Below the pieces are notes generated by a model. The model was not told the origin of the DNA, searched no databases, and worked only from the letters and a program-made list of their open reading frames with translations. Source: an uncultured Oscillospiraceae bacterium (GTDB lineage: Bacteria; Bacillota; Clostridia; Oscillospirales; Ruminococcaceae). Taken from it: DNA of 15,291 nt. This document shows, piece by piece, positions 8,126 to 15,291 of this stretch; position 1 is the first letter of the stretch; each line of letters opens with the position of its first letter. The position numbers and the translations under genes are program-made. The stretch is from the NCBI GenBank assembly GCA_900552945.1, contig USBI01000044.1, positions 1 to 15,291 on the forward strand. The letters are read 5' to 3'.

Positions 8126-11056
8126 TCAATCTTTTGCCGTTTCATTTGCCTCAAGGTAGGCGAACAGACTGCGCAGACGAATTCTGACCGCGCCTAAATT
8201 TGTTACTTCGTCAATCTTGATCTGCGTATACAGCTTGCCGTAGCGTTCCAAAATCTCACGGACCTCGTCAGCCGTAATGGCGTCCAGTCCGCAGCCGAAT
8301 GATACAAGCTGCACCAACTGAAGATTTTTGTGTTTTCCAACATAATGCGCTGCTGCGTACAGCCGCGCGTGATAAGTCCACTGGTTGAGAACACCCGCCT
8401 TTTTCTTTGCGGAATGAACCGTCAGGCAGTCTTCCGAAAGAACCGAAACACCAAAACTCTTAACAAGCATGTCAATGCCGTGGTTGATCTCCGGGTCAAT
8501 ATGGTACGGGCGCCCGGCCAGAACAATAACGGTCTTGCCGGTTTTCTTGGCGTCTGCAAGCACCTCTTTTCCGTAACGGTAAAGTTTATCGCGGTAATCC
8601 TCATATGCCTTATACGCCGCGTCCGCCGCTTTCTGAATCTCTTTTGAGGTGGCGGAGAAATATTGATTGAATACTTCGGTGGCTTTTTTCACAAAGTCAT
8701 GCTGACGGTGGAGTCCAAGATAATCCTTGATATAAGTTACACCGGAAAGTCCGCGCACATTCGCTCCGATGACTTCCGGGTAATAGGCGACGACCGGACA
8801 GTTGTAATTATTGTCGGACAATCCTTCATCAAAATTGTAGGTCATGCAGGGGTAGAAGATATACTGCACGTTCATACCAAGCAGCGCTTCCACATGCCCG
8901 TGAAGAAGCTTTGCCGGGTAGCAAACAGTATCCGACGGGATGGTGTGCTGACCAAGTTCGTAAAGTTTATGGTCGGTACGCGGAGAAAGCACCACTTCAA
9001 ACCCAAGTTCTGTGAAGAACGCGTGCCAGAACGGCAGATTCTCATACATATTGAGCCCCATGGGAATACCGAGACGTCCGCGCGGCCCCGGTTTGGAAGG
9101 AAGACTGCGCAGGTATTCGTATTTATATTGATATGCGTTGTAACCGCCTTCCGATGTTTTAACACCAAGAGGCTTTTCGCATTTGTTTCCGGAGATATAG
9201 CGCCCTCCATCCGCAAAACTGTTAATCGTAAGTTTGCAGTGGTTGGTGCACCCCTTACAGGTGGTAACCGAAACCTTGTGAGAAAACGCTTCAAGTTCTT
9301 TCGGCCCAATGATGGAAGACTGTTCTTTCGCCCGGGATTTTGCGTGCAGTGCCGCCCCGTAAGCCCCCATCAGTCCGGCAATGGAAGGACGGACCACATC
9401 GGTCTTTACCTCCCGCTCAAACGCGCGCAGAACCGAATCGTTCAAAAAGGTTCCGCCCTGTACAACGATGTGCTCACCCAGCTCTTTGGTTGTATTCGCG
9501 CGAATGACCTTATACAGCGCATTTTTCACCACGCTGACCGCAAGGCCTGCGGCAATGTCGCCGATGGTAGCGCCGTCTTTCTGCGCCTGCTTGACCGACG
9601 AATTCATGAACACAGTACAACGGGAACCAAGGTCGACCGGGTGCTCTGCAAACAACCCGAATTTCGCAAATTCCTCGGCGGTATATCCGAGCGCGTGCGC
9701 AAAAGTCTCAATAAATGAACCGCATCCTGAAGAACAGGCTTCGTTAAGCATGATACTGTCGATGGCGTGACTGCGAATCTTAAAGCACTTGATATCCTGC
9801 CCGCCGATGTCGATGATAAAATCCACATCCGGGTTAAAATAGCGCGCGGCGGTAAAATGCGCAATGGTTTCCACCACGCCGTAATCAATATGAAACGCGT
9901 GCTTGACCAGCTCTTCCCCGTAACCGGTCGCCGTTGCCCCGCGGATTCGCAGGCCGTCGCCGGATATGCGGTAAATCTCTTCCAGAGCCTCTTTGACAAT
10001 CGGCACCGGATTCCCGCTGTTTGAGGTATAACGCTGATAAAGGATATCCCCCTCCGGAGAAATCAGCACCAGCTTGGTCGTAGTGGAACCGGCGTCTACG
10101 CCGAGGTAAGCATCGCCTGTGTATCCTTCCAGCGAACGCTGACGGACCGAGGCTTTTGAGTGGCGATCACAAAACGCTTTGTATTCTTCTTCTGAAGCGA
10201 ACAGAGGCTTAACGCTGGAATCACGCCGGACCGGACGAGCCGTGCGAATTTTATAAATCGCATCATTGAGTGCTGCGGGCTTTAAAGAACCTGCATAATA
10301 CGCGGCGCCAAGCGCGATATAATACTGCGCATCCTCGGGGAAAACAGCGTTTTCGCGAAGGTTCAGCGTCTCAACAAACCGCTCACGCAAACCGCTTAAA
10401 AAAGTGAGCGGCCCACCCAGAAAAACAACTTTTCCTTCAATCTCCCGGCCCTGTGAAAGACCGCCGATGGTCTGATTGACTACCGCCTGAAAAATACTGG
10501 CAGCAATATCACTTTTTCGCGCTCCCTGATTGAGAAGCGGCTGAATATCACTCTTGGCAAATACGCCGCAGCGGGACGCGATGGTATAAATCTTTTCACT
10601 GCTTTTGGAAAGCTCGTTGAGCTCTTCAGTTGTCACGCCAAGCAGAGTTGCCATCTGGTCAATGAAAGCACCTGTACCGCCGGCACAGCTGCCGTTCATA
10701 CGCACTTCCGTACCACCGGTGAGAAACAGGATTTTCGCGTCTTCCCCGCCGAGCTCGATAACAACGTCCGCATCCGGAATACGCTGTTCCATACAAACCT
10801 GCGTTGCATAAACTTCCTGCACGAATTCCACACCGCTGTTTTGGGAAACACCAAGACCCGCTGAACCGGTGATTGCAATCTGCACCGGGCTGCCGGAAGT
10901 AATGTTCTGTTCGATATGTTCGAGTAAAGCGACCGCTTTTTCGTTTACTTTTGCCAGATGTCGTTCGTAGGATTTGTATAAAATATCCCCTTCACTGTTG
11001 AGCACAACACACTTGATGGTAGTGGAACCAATATCCAGCCCAATACGGTACGCCAT
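8126..11056 (-). CDS. Tandem acyl-CoA dehydratase activase (BadF/HgdC type) fused to dehydratase-like domain
   Basis: A 976-aa cytoplasmic protein. Two ASKHA-fold ATPase modules lie in tandem: phosphate-binding loops at about 7-15 (LDIGSTTIK) and 319-328 (GVDAGSTTTK), GGEDAK at 103-108 and GGQDIK at 418-423. Each keeps the two cysteines that in HgdC bridge a 4Fe-4S cluster at the dimer interface: C124 and C163 in the first, C441 and C480 in the second. One chain could therefore form a pseudo-dimer. Then comes a cysteine cluster (C600, C603, C607, C626) and a dehydratase-like region (about 660-965) with SDTVCYPAKLLHG (C712), C737, C753 and C922. In known relatives, ATP hydrolysis drives an electron to very low potential for a partner enzyme. 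The ATG at 11056 has a strong GGGAGGT site. The next gene (462 aa) supplies the remainder of the usual ~1400-aa protein. Substrate unknown. Confidence 0.9.
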   Translation of the reverse strand: MAYRIGLDIGSTTIKCVVLNSEGDILYKSYERHLAKVNEKAVALLEHIEQNITSGSPVQIAITGSAGLGVSQNSGVEFVQEVYATQVCMEQRIPDADVVIELGGEDAKILFLTGGTEVRMNGSCAGGTGAFIDQMATLLGVTTEELNELSKSSEKIYTIASRCGVFAKSDIQPLLNQGARKSDIAASIFQAVVNQTIGGLSQGREIEGKVVFLGGPLTFLSGLRERFVETLNLRENAVFPEDAQYYIALGAAYYAGSLKPAALNDAIYKIRTARPVRRDSSVKPLFASEEEYKAFCDRHSKASVRQRSLEGYTGDAYLGVDAGSTTTKLVLISPEGDILYQRYTSNSGNPVPIVKEALEEIYRISGDGLRIRGATATGYGEELVKHAFHIDYGVVETIAHFTAARYFNPDVDFIIDIGGQDIKCFKIRSHAIDSIMLNEACSSGCGSFIETFAHALGYTAEEFAKFGLFAEHPVDLGSRCTVFMNSSVKQAQKDGATIGDIAAGLAVSVVKNALYKVIRANTTKELGEHIVVQGGTFLNDSVLRAFEREVKTDVVRPSIAGLMGAYGAALHAKSRAKEQSSIIGPKELEAFSHKVSVTTCKGCTNHCKLTINSFADGGRYISGNKCEKPLGVKTSEGGYNAYQYKYEYLRSLPSKPGPRGRLGIPMGLNMYENLPFWHAFFTELGFEVVLSPRTDHKLYELGQHTIPSDTVCYPAKLLHGHVEALLGMNVQYIFYPCMTYNFDEGLSDNNYNCPVVAYYPEVIGANVRGLSGVTYIKDYLGLHRQHDFVKKATEVFNQYFSATSKEIQKAADAAYKAYEDYRDKLYRYGKEVLADAKKTGKTVIVLAGRPYHIDPEINHGIDMLVKSFGVSVLSEDCLTVHSAKKKAGVLNQWTYHARLYAAAHYVGKHKNLQLVQLVSFGCGLDAITADEVREILERYGKLYTQIKIDEVTNLGAVRIRLRSLFAYLEANETAKD

Positions 11057-11105
11057 AGAAAACCTCCCGGGAAATTCGCTAATAATATATAATCTTAACT
11101 AAATA

Positions 11106-11133
11106 ATTATATCATTCCTATTTATAATGTCAA
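11106..11133 (-). promoter_or_regulatory. Consensus sigma-A promoter for the activase operon
   Basis: Reading leftward, a perfect TTGACA (11133-11128) and a perfect TATAAT (11111-11106) are separated by 16 nt. The start point would be near 11099, giving a leader of about 43 nt. A second TTGACA further upstream (near 11150-11145) could give a weaker overlapping promoter. The match is unusually good, suggesting strong basal expression or repression by a factor. Confidence 0.78.
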
Positions 11134-11143
11134 TTGGGAAAGC

Positions 11144-11163
11144 CTGTCAAACAGCGTGAACAG
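11144..11163. promoter_or_regulatory. Imperfect palindrome between divergent promoters
   Basis: CTGTCAA, six bases, then TGAACAG. The outer CTGT/ACAG arms are symmetric, and the whole sits between the activase and acn promoters, where a shared operator would act. It resembles a Rex box (TTGTTAA-N4-TTAACAA) only loosely, with 6 rather than 4 central bases, so its meaning is doubtful. Confidence 0.25.
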
Positions 11164-11177
11164 ATATTGACGAAATC

Positions 11178-11206
11178 TTGACAATCTCACGAAAATCAAT
11201 TAAAAT
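11178..11206 (+). promoter_or_regulatory. Sigma-A promoter for acn-icd
   Basis: TTGACA at 11178-11183 (6/6) and TAAAAT at 11201-11206 (5/6 to TATAAT) are separated by exactly 17 nt. Transcription should start near 11213, giving a leader of about 93 nt before the preferred acn start. It fires away from the activase promoter, with about 45 nt between the two -35 boxes. Confidence 0.78.
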
Positions 11207-11227
11207 TAGGTTAATTATTGACGCTTT

Positions 11228-11276
11228 GCAGAATTGGGTGAACGCATTTTCCGCGGGGAAGATTTAAACCCTCTGC
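11228..11276 (+). promoter_or_regulatory. Structured 5' leader of acn
   Basis: GCAGA-att-GGGT (11228-11239) can pair with ACCCTCTGC (11268-11276), a 9-bp stem with a 3-nt bulge. A small inner stem TTCC/GGAA lies at 11249-11260. No U-run follows, so it is not a terminator. It matches no riboswitch class I recognise. It ends about 15 nt before the ribosome site and may affect translation or stability. Confidence 0.4.
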
Positions 11277-11305
11277 GCATGAATTTTAAGAAAGATGGTG
11301 CGAAC

Positions 11306-13237
11306 GTGGGAAAAACATTGACCGAGAAGATTTTAGACGCCCATATCGTGGACGGGAAACCGGAAAAAGGCTCTGAAATCGGCTTAAGAATTGACCAGAC
11401 ATTAACGCAGGACGCAACCGGTACCATGGCATATCTGGAATTTGAAGCCATGGGCGTGAAACGTGTTAAAACCGAACGTTCTGTCGCTTACATTGACCAC
11501 AATACCCTGCAGTCCGGCTTTGAAAACGCTGACGACCACCGTTTTATCGGTTCCATCGCCAAAAAGCACGGAATCTATTTCTCACGGCCGGGCAACGGTA
11601 TCTGCCACCAGATTCATCTGGAGCGGTTCGCTATCCCGGGCAAAACTCTTATCGGCTCTGACTCACACACACCGACCGCGGGCGGCATCGGCTCCATCGC
11701 ATTCGGCGCGGGCGGTCTTGACGTAGCGGTCGCAATGGGCGGCGGCGCTTATTACATTACATATCCGAAGATCATCAAAGTAAATCTCACCGGTAAACTT
11801 CGTCCGTGGGTTGCCGCAAAAGACGTAATCCTCAAAGTGCTGGAGCAGCTTTCAGTAAAAGGCGGCGTTGGTTACATTGTGGAATACTGCGGTGAAGGTG
11901 TAAAAACCCTTTCGGTTCCGGAACGTTCCACCATCACCAACATGGGTGCTGAACTGGGAGCGACCACTTCCATCTTCCCCTCGGATGAAATCACCCACGA
12001 ATTTTTGAAAGCACAGGGCCGTGAGGCGGATTATACCCCGCTTTCCGCAGACCCGGATGCTGTTTATGACAAAGAGGTTGAAATCAACCTTTCTGAGCTG
12101 GTTCCGCTGGCAGCTTGCCCGCACAGCCCGGACAACGTAAAACCGGTTACCGAGATCGGCAACATCAAAATCGATCAGGTGTGCATCGGTTCCTGCACCA
12201 ACTCGTCCTATCTTGACCTGATGCGTGTGGCACACATCCTCAAAGGAAAAACCGTTCATCCGGACGTAAGCCTTGCCATTGCTCCGGGTTCCAAACAGGT
12301 CTTTAACATGCTCGCAGAAAACGGCGCTCTTGCCATTTTAATTGCTGCAGGTGCGAGAATCCTGGAATGCGCCTGCGGACCGTGCATCGGCATGGGCCAG
12401 TCCCCGAATTCCAAGGGTATTTCCCTTCGTACATTTAACCGCAACTTCCTCGGCCGCTCTGGTACTGCGGACGCTGGAATTTATCTGGTCAGCCCGGAAA
12501 CCGCGGCAATTTCCGCACTCACCGGTGTATTGACCGATCCGACCACCATGGGTGAAATGCCGGAAATTCAACTTCCGGAGCACTTCCTCATCAACGATAA
12601 CATGATTGTTCCGCCTGCCGCCGAAGAAGACGCTGACAAGGTAGAAATCCTGCGCGGCCCGAACATCAAAGAATTCCCGATTGCGGAACCGATTGCGGAC
12701 AACATTGCGGCAGATGTTATCCTCAAGGTAGAGGACAATATCACCACCGACCACATCATGCCGGCAGGCGCAAAGATTCTGCCCTACCGTTCCAACATTC
12801 CTCATCTGTCCCAGTACTGCTTCGCGGTCTGTGACCCAACCTTCCCGGAACGCGCAAAAGCAGCCGGAAAAGGCATTGTCGTGGGCGGCGCCAACTACGG
12901 ACAGGGTTCTTCCCGTGAACACGCGGCGCTGGTTCCGCTCTACCTTGGCATCAAGGCAGTGCTGGTCAAGAGCTTTGCGCGTATCCACCGCTCTAACCTG
13001 ATCAACGCAGGTATTCTTCCGCTCACCTTTAAAAACGAGGCGGATTACGATAAGATTTCGCAGGGCGATAGCTTGGAAATCGAAAATGTTCGTGAAAACA
13101 TCGCATCCGGCAAGCCGCTGTTTGTGATCAACCGGACAACAGGCGATAAGATCGAAGTCGTCTGTGAGCTCTCCGGCCGCACCAAGGATATCCTTCTTGC
13201 CGGTGGTCTGCTCAACTACACCAAAACACAGGGCTAA
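11306..13237 (+). CDS. acn: Aconitate hydratase (aconitase)
   Basis: Interconverts citrate and isocitrate through cis-aconitate, using a labile 4Fe-4S cluster. The GTG at 11306 is preferred because the family N-terminus ([16 protein letters not shown]) starts there and an AAAGATGGTG ribosome site lies 5 nt upstream; in-frame ATG 11279 and TTG 11234 add only non-family residues. The product is 643 aa, the compact clostridial form. In order: [15 protein letters not shown] near 30-44, [10 protein letters not shown] (118-127), the cluster ligands C297 (GSCTNSSY), C357 and C360 ([10 protein letters not shown]), and the C-terminal swivelling domain with [15 protein letters not shown] (527-541) and [14 protein letters not shown]. 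All expected active-site motifs are present. It is first in the plus-strand run and is followed 71 nt later by icd, giving the citrate-to-2-oxoglutarate pathway. It could accept related substrates such as homocitrate, but the icd neighbour argues for aconitase. Confidence 0.95.
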   Translation: MGKTLTEKILDAHIVDGKPEKGSEIGLRIDQTLTQDATGTMAYLEFEAMGVKRVKTERSVAYIDHNTLQSGFENADDHRFIGSIAKKHGIYFSRPGNGICHQIHLERFAIPGKTLIGSDSHTPTAGGIGSIAFGAGGLDVAVAMGGGAYYITYPKIIKVNLTGKLRPWVAAKDVILKVLEQLSVKGGVGYIVEYCGEGVKTLSVPERSTITNMGAELGATTSIFPSDEITHEFLKAQGREADYTPLSADPDAVYDKEVEINLSELVPLAACPHSPDNVKPVTEIGNIKIDQVCIGSCTNSSYLDLMRVAHILKGKTVHPDVSLAIAPGSKQVFNMLAENGALAILIAAGARILECACGPCIGMGQSPNSKGISLRTFNRNFLGRSGTADAGIYLVSPETAAISALTGVLTDPTTMGEMPEIQLPEHFLINDNMIVPPAAEEDADKVEILRGPNIKEFPIAEPIADNIAADVILKVEDNITTDHIMPAGAKILPYRSNIPHLSQYCFAVCDPTFPERAKAAGKGIVVGGANYGQGSSREHAALVPLYLGIKAVLVKSFARIHRSNLINAGILPLTFKNEADYDKISQGDSLEIENVRENIASGKPLFVINRTTGDKIEVVCELSGRTKDILLAGGLLNYTKTQG

Positions 13238-13238
13238 A

Positions 13239-13279
13239 CCCGCAATACAGCATCGGGGATGCGGGAGCCTTTTCCCGCA
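13239..13279 (+). repeat. Overlapping stem-loops between acn and icd
   Basis: TGCGGGA (13260-13266) pairs perfectly with TCCCGCA (13273-13279) over a 6-nt loop. The same TGCGGG can instead pair with CCCGCA at 13239-13244, and GCATC/GATGC (13250-13254 with 13258-13262) forms an inner hairpin. The two folds are mutually exclusive. No U-run follows, so mRNA processing, stability or partial attenuation between the two genes is more likely than full termination. Confidence 0.5.
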
Positions 13280-13308
13280 GAACCCGTTTATTGAAACGGA
13301 GGTTCTTT

Positions 13309-14520
13309 ATGGCTGACAAAATTCAAATGAAAACGCCGCTCGTCGAAATGGACGGGGACGAAATGACCCGTATCATCTGGCAGATGATCAAAGACATTCT
13401 CATCAATCCATATGTTGACCTGAAAAGCGAGTACTACGACCTTGGACTGCAGCATCGTGAAGAAACAAAAGACCAGGTTACCATTGATTCTGCGGAAGCG
13501 ACCAAAAAATACGGCGTTGCAGTGAAATGCGCGACCATTACCCCGAACGCACAGCGTGTAGAGGAATATCATCTTTCCGAGATGTGGAAATCCCCGAACG
13601 GAACCATTCGTGCCATTCTGGATGGAACGGTATTCCGTGCACCGATTATTGTAAAAGGCATCACTCCTTATCTGCCCAACTGGGTAAAACCGATCACGAT
13701 TGCGCGTCATGCTTATGGTGATATCTACAAAAACACCGAAATGCAGGTGGAAGCCGGCAGCAAAGCAGAGCTGGTTGTCACCGATAAAGACGGCAACGAG
13801 ACCAGGAAACTCATTCATGAATACAAAGGTCCGGGCATTGTTCAGGGTGTACACAACCTGGATGACAGCATTGCGAGCTTTGCACGCACCTGCTTTAACT
13901 ATGCGCTCGACACCAAGCAGGACCTCTGGTTCGCTTCCAAAGACACTATCTCCAAAATTTACGACCATCGGTTCAAAGATATTTTTGCGGAGATTTTTGA
14001 AAACGAATACAAGGCGAAGTTTGACGAAGCGGGAATTGAGTATTTCTACACCTTGATCGATGATGCGGTTTCCCGCACCGTTCGTTCTGAGGGCGGATAC
14101 ATCTGGGCATGCAAGAACTACGACGGCGACGTAATGTCTGACATGATCGCAACCGCGTTCGGCAGCCTTGGCATGATGACCTCTGTGCTTGTTTCGCCGG
14201 ATGGTACTTACGAATATGAAGCGGCGCATGGTACAGTAACCCGCCATTATTACAAGCACTTAAAAGGTGAGCCAACCTCCACCAACTCGACCGCAACCCT
14301 GTTCGCATGGACAGGCGCGCTGCGCAAACGCGGTGAGCTCGACGGACTGAAAGATCTTTCTGACTTTGCGGATAAGTTGGAAAAAGCAACTGTTCAGACC
14401 ATTGAAGACGGTGTTATGACAGGCGACCTCTATCTTCTCTCTTCCCTTGAAAACAAACAAAAAGTCGGAACGGAAGAATTCCTTTACGCAGTCAACGACC
14501 GGCTGAAAGCAATGCTTTAA
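13309..14520 (+). CDS. icd: NADP-dependent isocitrate dehydrogenase, eukaryotic type
   Basis: Oxidatively decarboxylates isocitrate to 2-oxoglutarate and yields NADPH. The start ATG at 13309 has ACGGAGG six bases upstream; an upstream in-frame TTG lacks a ribosome site. The 403-aa product resembles animal IDH1/IDH2 and not the E. coli type. Substrate and metal residues are in place: [27 protein letters not shown] (95-110), RHAYGDIY with Arg133 (equivalent to human IDH1 Arg132), and metal-binding Asp274 and Asp278 in [16 protein letters not shown] (307-313) is the loop that binds the NADP 2'-phosphate. It follows acn with an intervening hairpin and precedes rex. No citrate synthase is in the window. 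The NADPH and 2-oxoglutarate most likely feed glutamate synthesis. Confidence 0.96.
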   Translation: MADKIQMKTPLVEMDGDEMTRIIWQMIKDILINPYVDLKSEYYDLGLQHREETKDQVTIDSAEATKKYGVAVKCATITPNAQRVEEYHLSEMWKSPNGTIRAILDGTVFRAPIIVKGITPYLPNWVKPITIARHAYGDIYKNTEMQVEAGSKAELVVTDKDGNETRKLIHEYKGPGIVQGVHNLDDSIASFARTCFNYALDTKQDLWFASKDTISKIYDHRFKDIFAEIFENEYKAKFDEAGIEYFYTLIDDAVSRTVRSEGGYIWACKNYDGDVMSDMIATAFGSLGMMTSVLVSPDGTYEYEAAHGTVTRHYYKHLKGEPTSTNSTATLFAWTGALRKRGELDGLKDLSDFADKLEKATVQTIEDGVMTGDLYLLSSLENKQKVGTEEFLYAVNDRLKAML

Positions 14521-14642
14521 ATTTATTGTCCTTTGCGTTTTTGTGTTGATGCACCAGTAATCCACAGTACATCCCACCCATTCATCACTGTTCACTATGA
14601 ATTGCTGCTATTTACGAACTTCTTGAAAGGTGGCTTTTACGC

Positions 14643-15259
14643 ATGTCCAACAAATCGGCAGTTTCCATTTCGGTAATTCGGCGCCTGCCGCGGTATTACC
14701 GCTTTTTAAGCGAACTGCTAAACGAAGGCAAGACACGAATCTCCTCCAGAGAACTTTCCAATCTCATGCAGTTGACCGCTTCGCAGATCCGACAGGACTT
14801 AAACTGTTTCGGCGGATTTGGACAACAGGGTTACGGGTATAATGTAAAAGACCTGCACGACGAAATCGCAAATATTTTAGGGCTCAACAAAGCCCGCAGC
14901 TGCATCCTCATTGGGGTTGGCAACCTCGGAGAAGCGATTGCCAATCACATTGACTTTGAAAAACGCGGATTTAAACTGATTGGTGCATTTGAGGTTAATC
15001 CGGAACTGATCGGTACAAAAATCAAAAATGTTACGATCATGGACAGCAAGGAGATTGAAGCGTTCTGTAAGGAACACCATCCTAAAATTGCTGTACTATG
15101 TATTCCGAAAGCAGTTGCGCAGGAACTCACCGGTAAACTGGTTGAACTTGGTGTGAAAGGGTTCTGGAATTTCAGCCATTATGATCTCACACTCGACCAC
15201 AAAGATATTGTGGTCGAGAATGTTCATTTAAGCGATAGTCTAATGACCCTCTGTTACCG
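14643..15259 (+). CDS. rex: Redox-sensing transcriptional repressor Rex (3' end cut off)
   Basis: Rex dimers bind DNA when NAD+ is high and release it when NADH binds, controlling fermentation genes. The start at 14643 has AAAGGTGG nine bases upstream. The readable 205 codons run to the adapter junction with no stop; from the usual length of just over 200 aa only a few residues are missing. The N-terminal winged helix covers about 10-75 (RLPRYYRFLSELL, TASQIRQDLNCFGGFGQQGYGYNV). The NAD(H) Rossmann domain follows, with GVGNLGEAI (91-99) and an acidic FEVNPELIG (116-124) expected to favour NADH over NADPH. The 122-nt gap after icd holds no clear terminator. A possible extended -10 (TGCTATTTA, 14606-14614) lacks a good -35, so rex may be read through from icd or have a weak promoter of its own. 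Confidence 0.94.
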
Positions 15260-15291
15260 CTGTCTCTTATACACATCTGACGCTGCCGACG
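15260..15291 (-). other. Nextera i5-side sequencing adapter (artefact)
   Basis: CTGTCTCTTATACACATCT at 15260-15278 is the Tn5 mosaic end, followed by GACGCTGCCGACG, which is the reverse complement of the Nextera read-1 adapter. It is not genomic. It truncates rex and would add false residues if translated. Confidence 0.97.

Noticed and set aside
8663..9718. 351-codon open frame on the plus strand
   Set aside because: It lies wholly antisense to the well-supported activase gene, has no recognisable motif, and its composition is what the reverse reading of a coding frame produces.
11234..11305. Upstream TTG or ATG starts for acn
   Set aside because: The added residues do not fit the aconitase N-terminus, ribosome sites are poorer, and the TTG would leave a leader of only about 20 nt within the structured region.
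12338..12988. 216-codon open frame antisense to acn
   Set aside because: Shadow of the aconitase frame; no independent support.
13288..14259. 323-codon open frame on the minus strand
   Set aside because: It is antisense to icd, whose protein is unmistakable. No ribosome site or known domain supports it.
14521..14642. Terminator or Rex box upstream of rex
   Set aside because: No stem with a U-run and no TTGTTAA-N4-TTAACAA-like site was found; only a weak 5-bp repeat (TTCAT/ATGAA, 14581-14601).

Overview
The window is one cloned or tagmented DNA fragment, not a natural replicon segment. Illumina Nextera (Tn5) adapter sequence sits at both ends (about 1-46 and 15260-15291), so the genomic insert is about 47-15259. 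Eight complete genes and one gene cut by the right adapter fill the insert almost without gaps. The longest gene-free stretch is about 250 bases. I see no tRNA, rRNA, CRISPR, IS element or phage gene.

The organism is most likely an anaerobic Firmicute of class Clostridia, probably near the Ruminococcaceae/Oscillospiraceae. The basis is the Bacillota-type tepA-ylzJ-(uppP)-ftsK gene order, a large clostridial BadF/HgdC-type CoA-enzyme activase system, a Rex redox repressor, strong AGGAGG-type ribosome sites and moderate GC. The family assignment is inference from gene content only.

Left block (81-6693, minus strand): reading right to left, an extended -10 promoter drives tepA (ClpP-like serine protease fold), ylzJ (68 aa, overlapping tepA by 26 nt), uppP (undecaprenyl-diphosphate phosphatase), ftsK/spoIIIE (DNA translocase) and ygiQ (radical SAM). 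This is a housekeeping operon for envelope and chromosome-segregation functions. A GC-rich stem-loop separates ftsK from ygiQ.

Middle block (6720-11056, minus strand): a two-gene operon encodes a 976-aa protein and a 462-aa protein. The first has two tandem HgdC/BadF-type ATPase modules, a cysteine cluster and a dehydratase-like half. The second is another dehydratase-like protein. As I recall, relatives often carry these parts in one chain of about 1400 residues. The pair looks like a self-contained ATP-driven electron-transfer system. Its substrate is unknown, and it is the most interesting part of the window.

Right block (11178-15259, plus strand): a consensus promoter and a structured leader precede acn (aconitate hydratase), then icd (eukaryotic-type NADP isocitrate dehydrogenase), then rex (NADH-sensing repressor, missing only its extreme C-terminus). 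Acn and Icd carry citrate to 2-oxoglutarate and yield NADPH, the usual route to glutamate in anaerobes with an incomplete TCA cycle. The acn and activase promoters are divergent and share about 250 bases. I found no convincing Rex operator there, only an imperfect palindrome.
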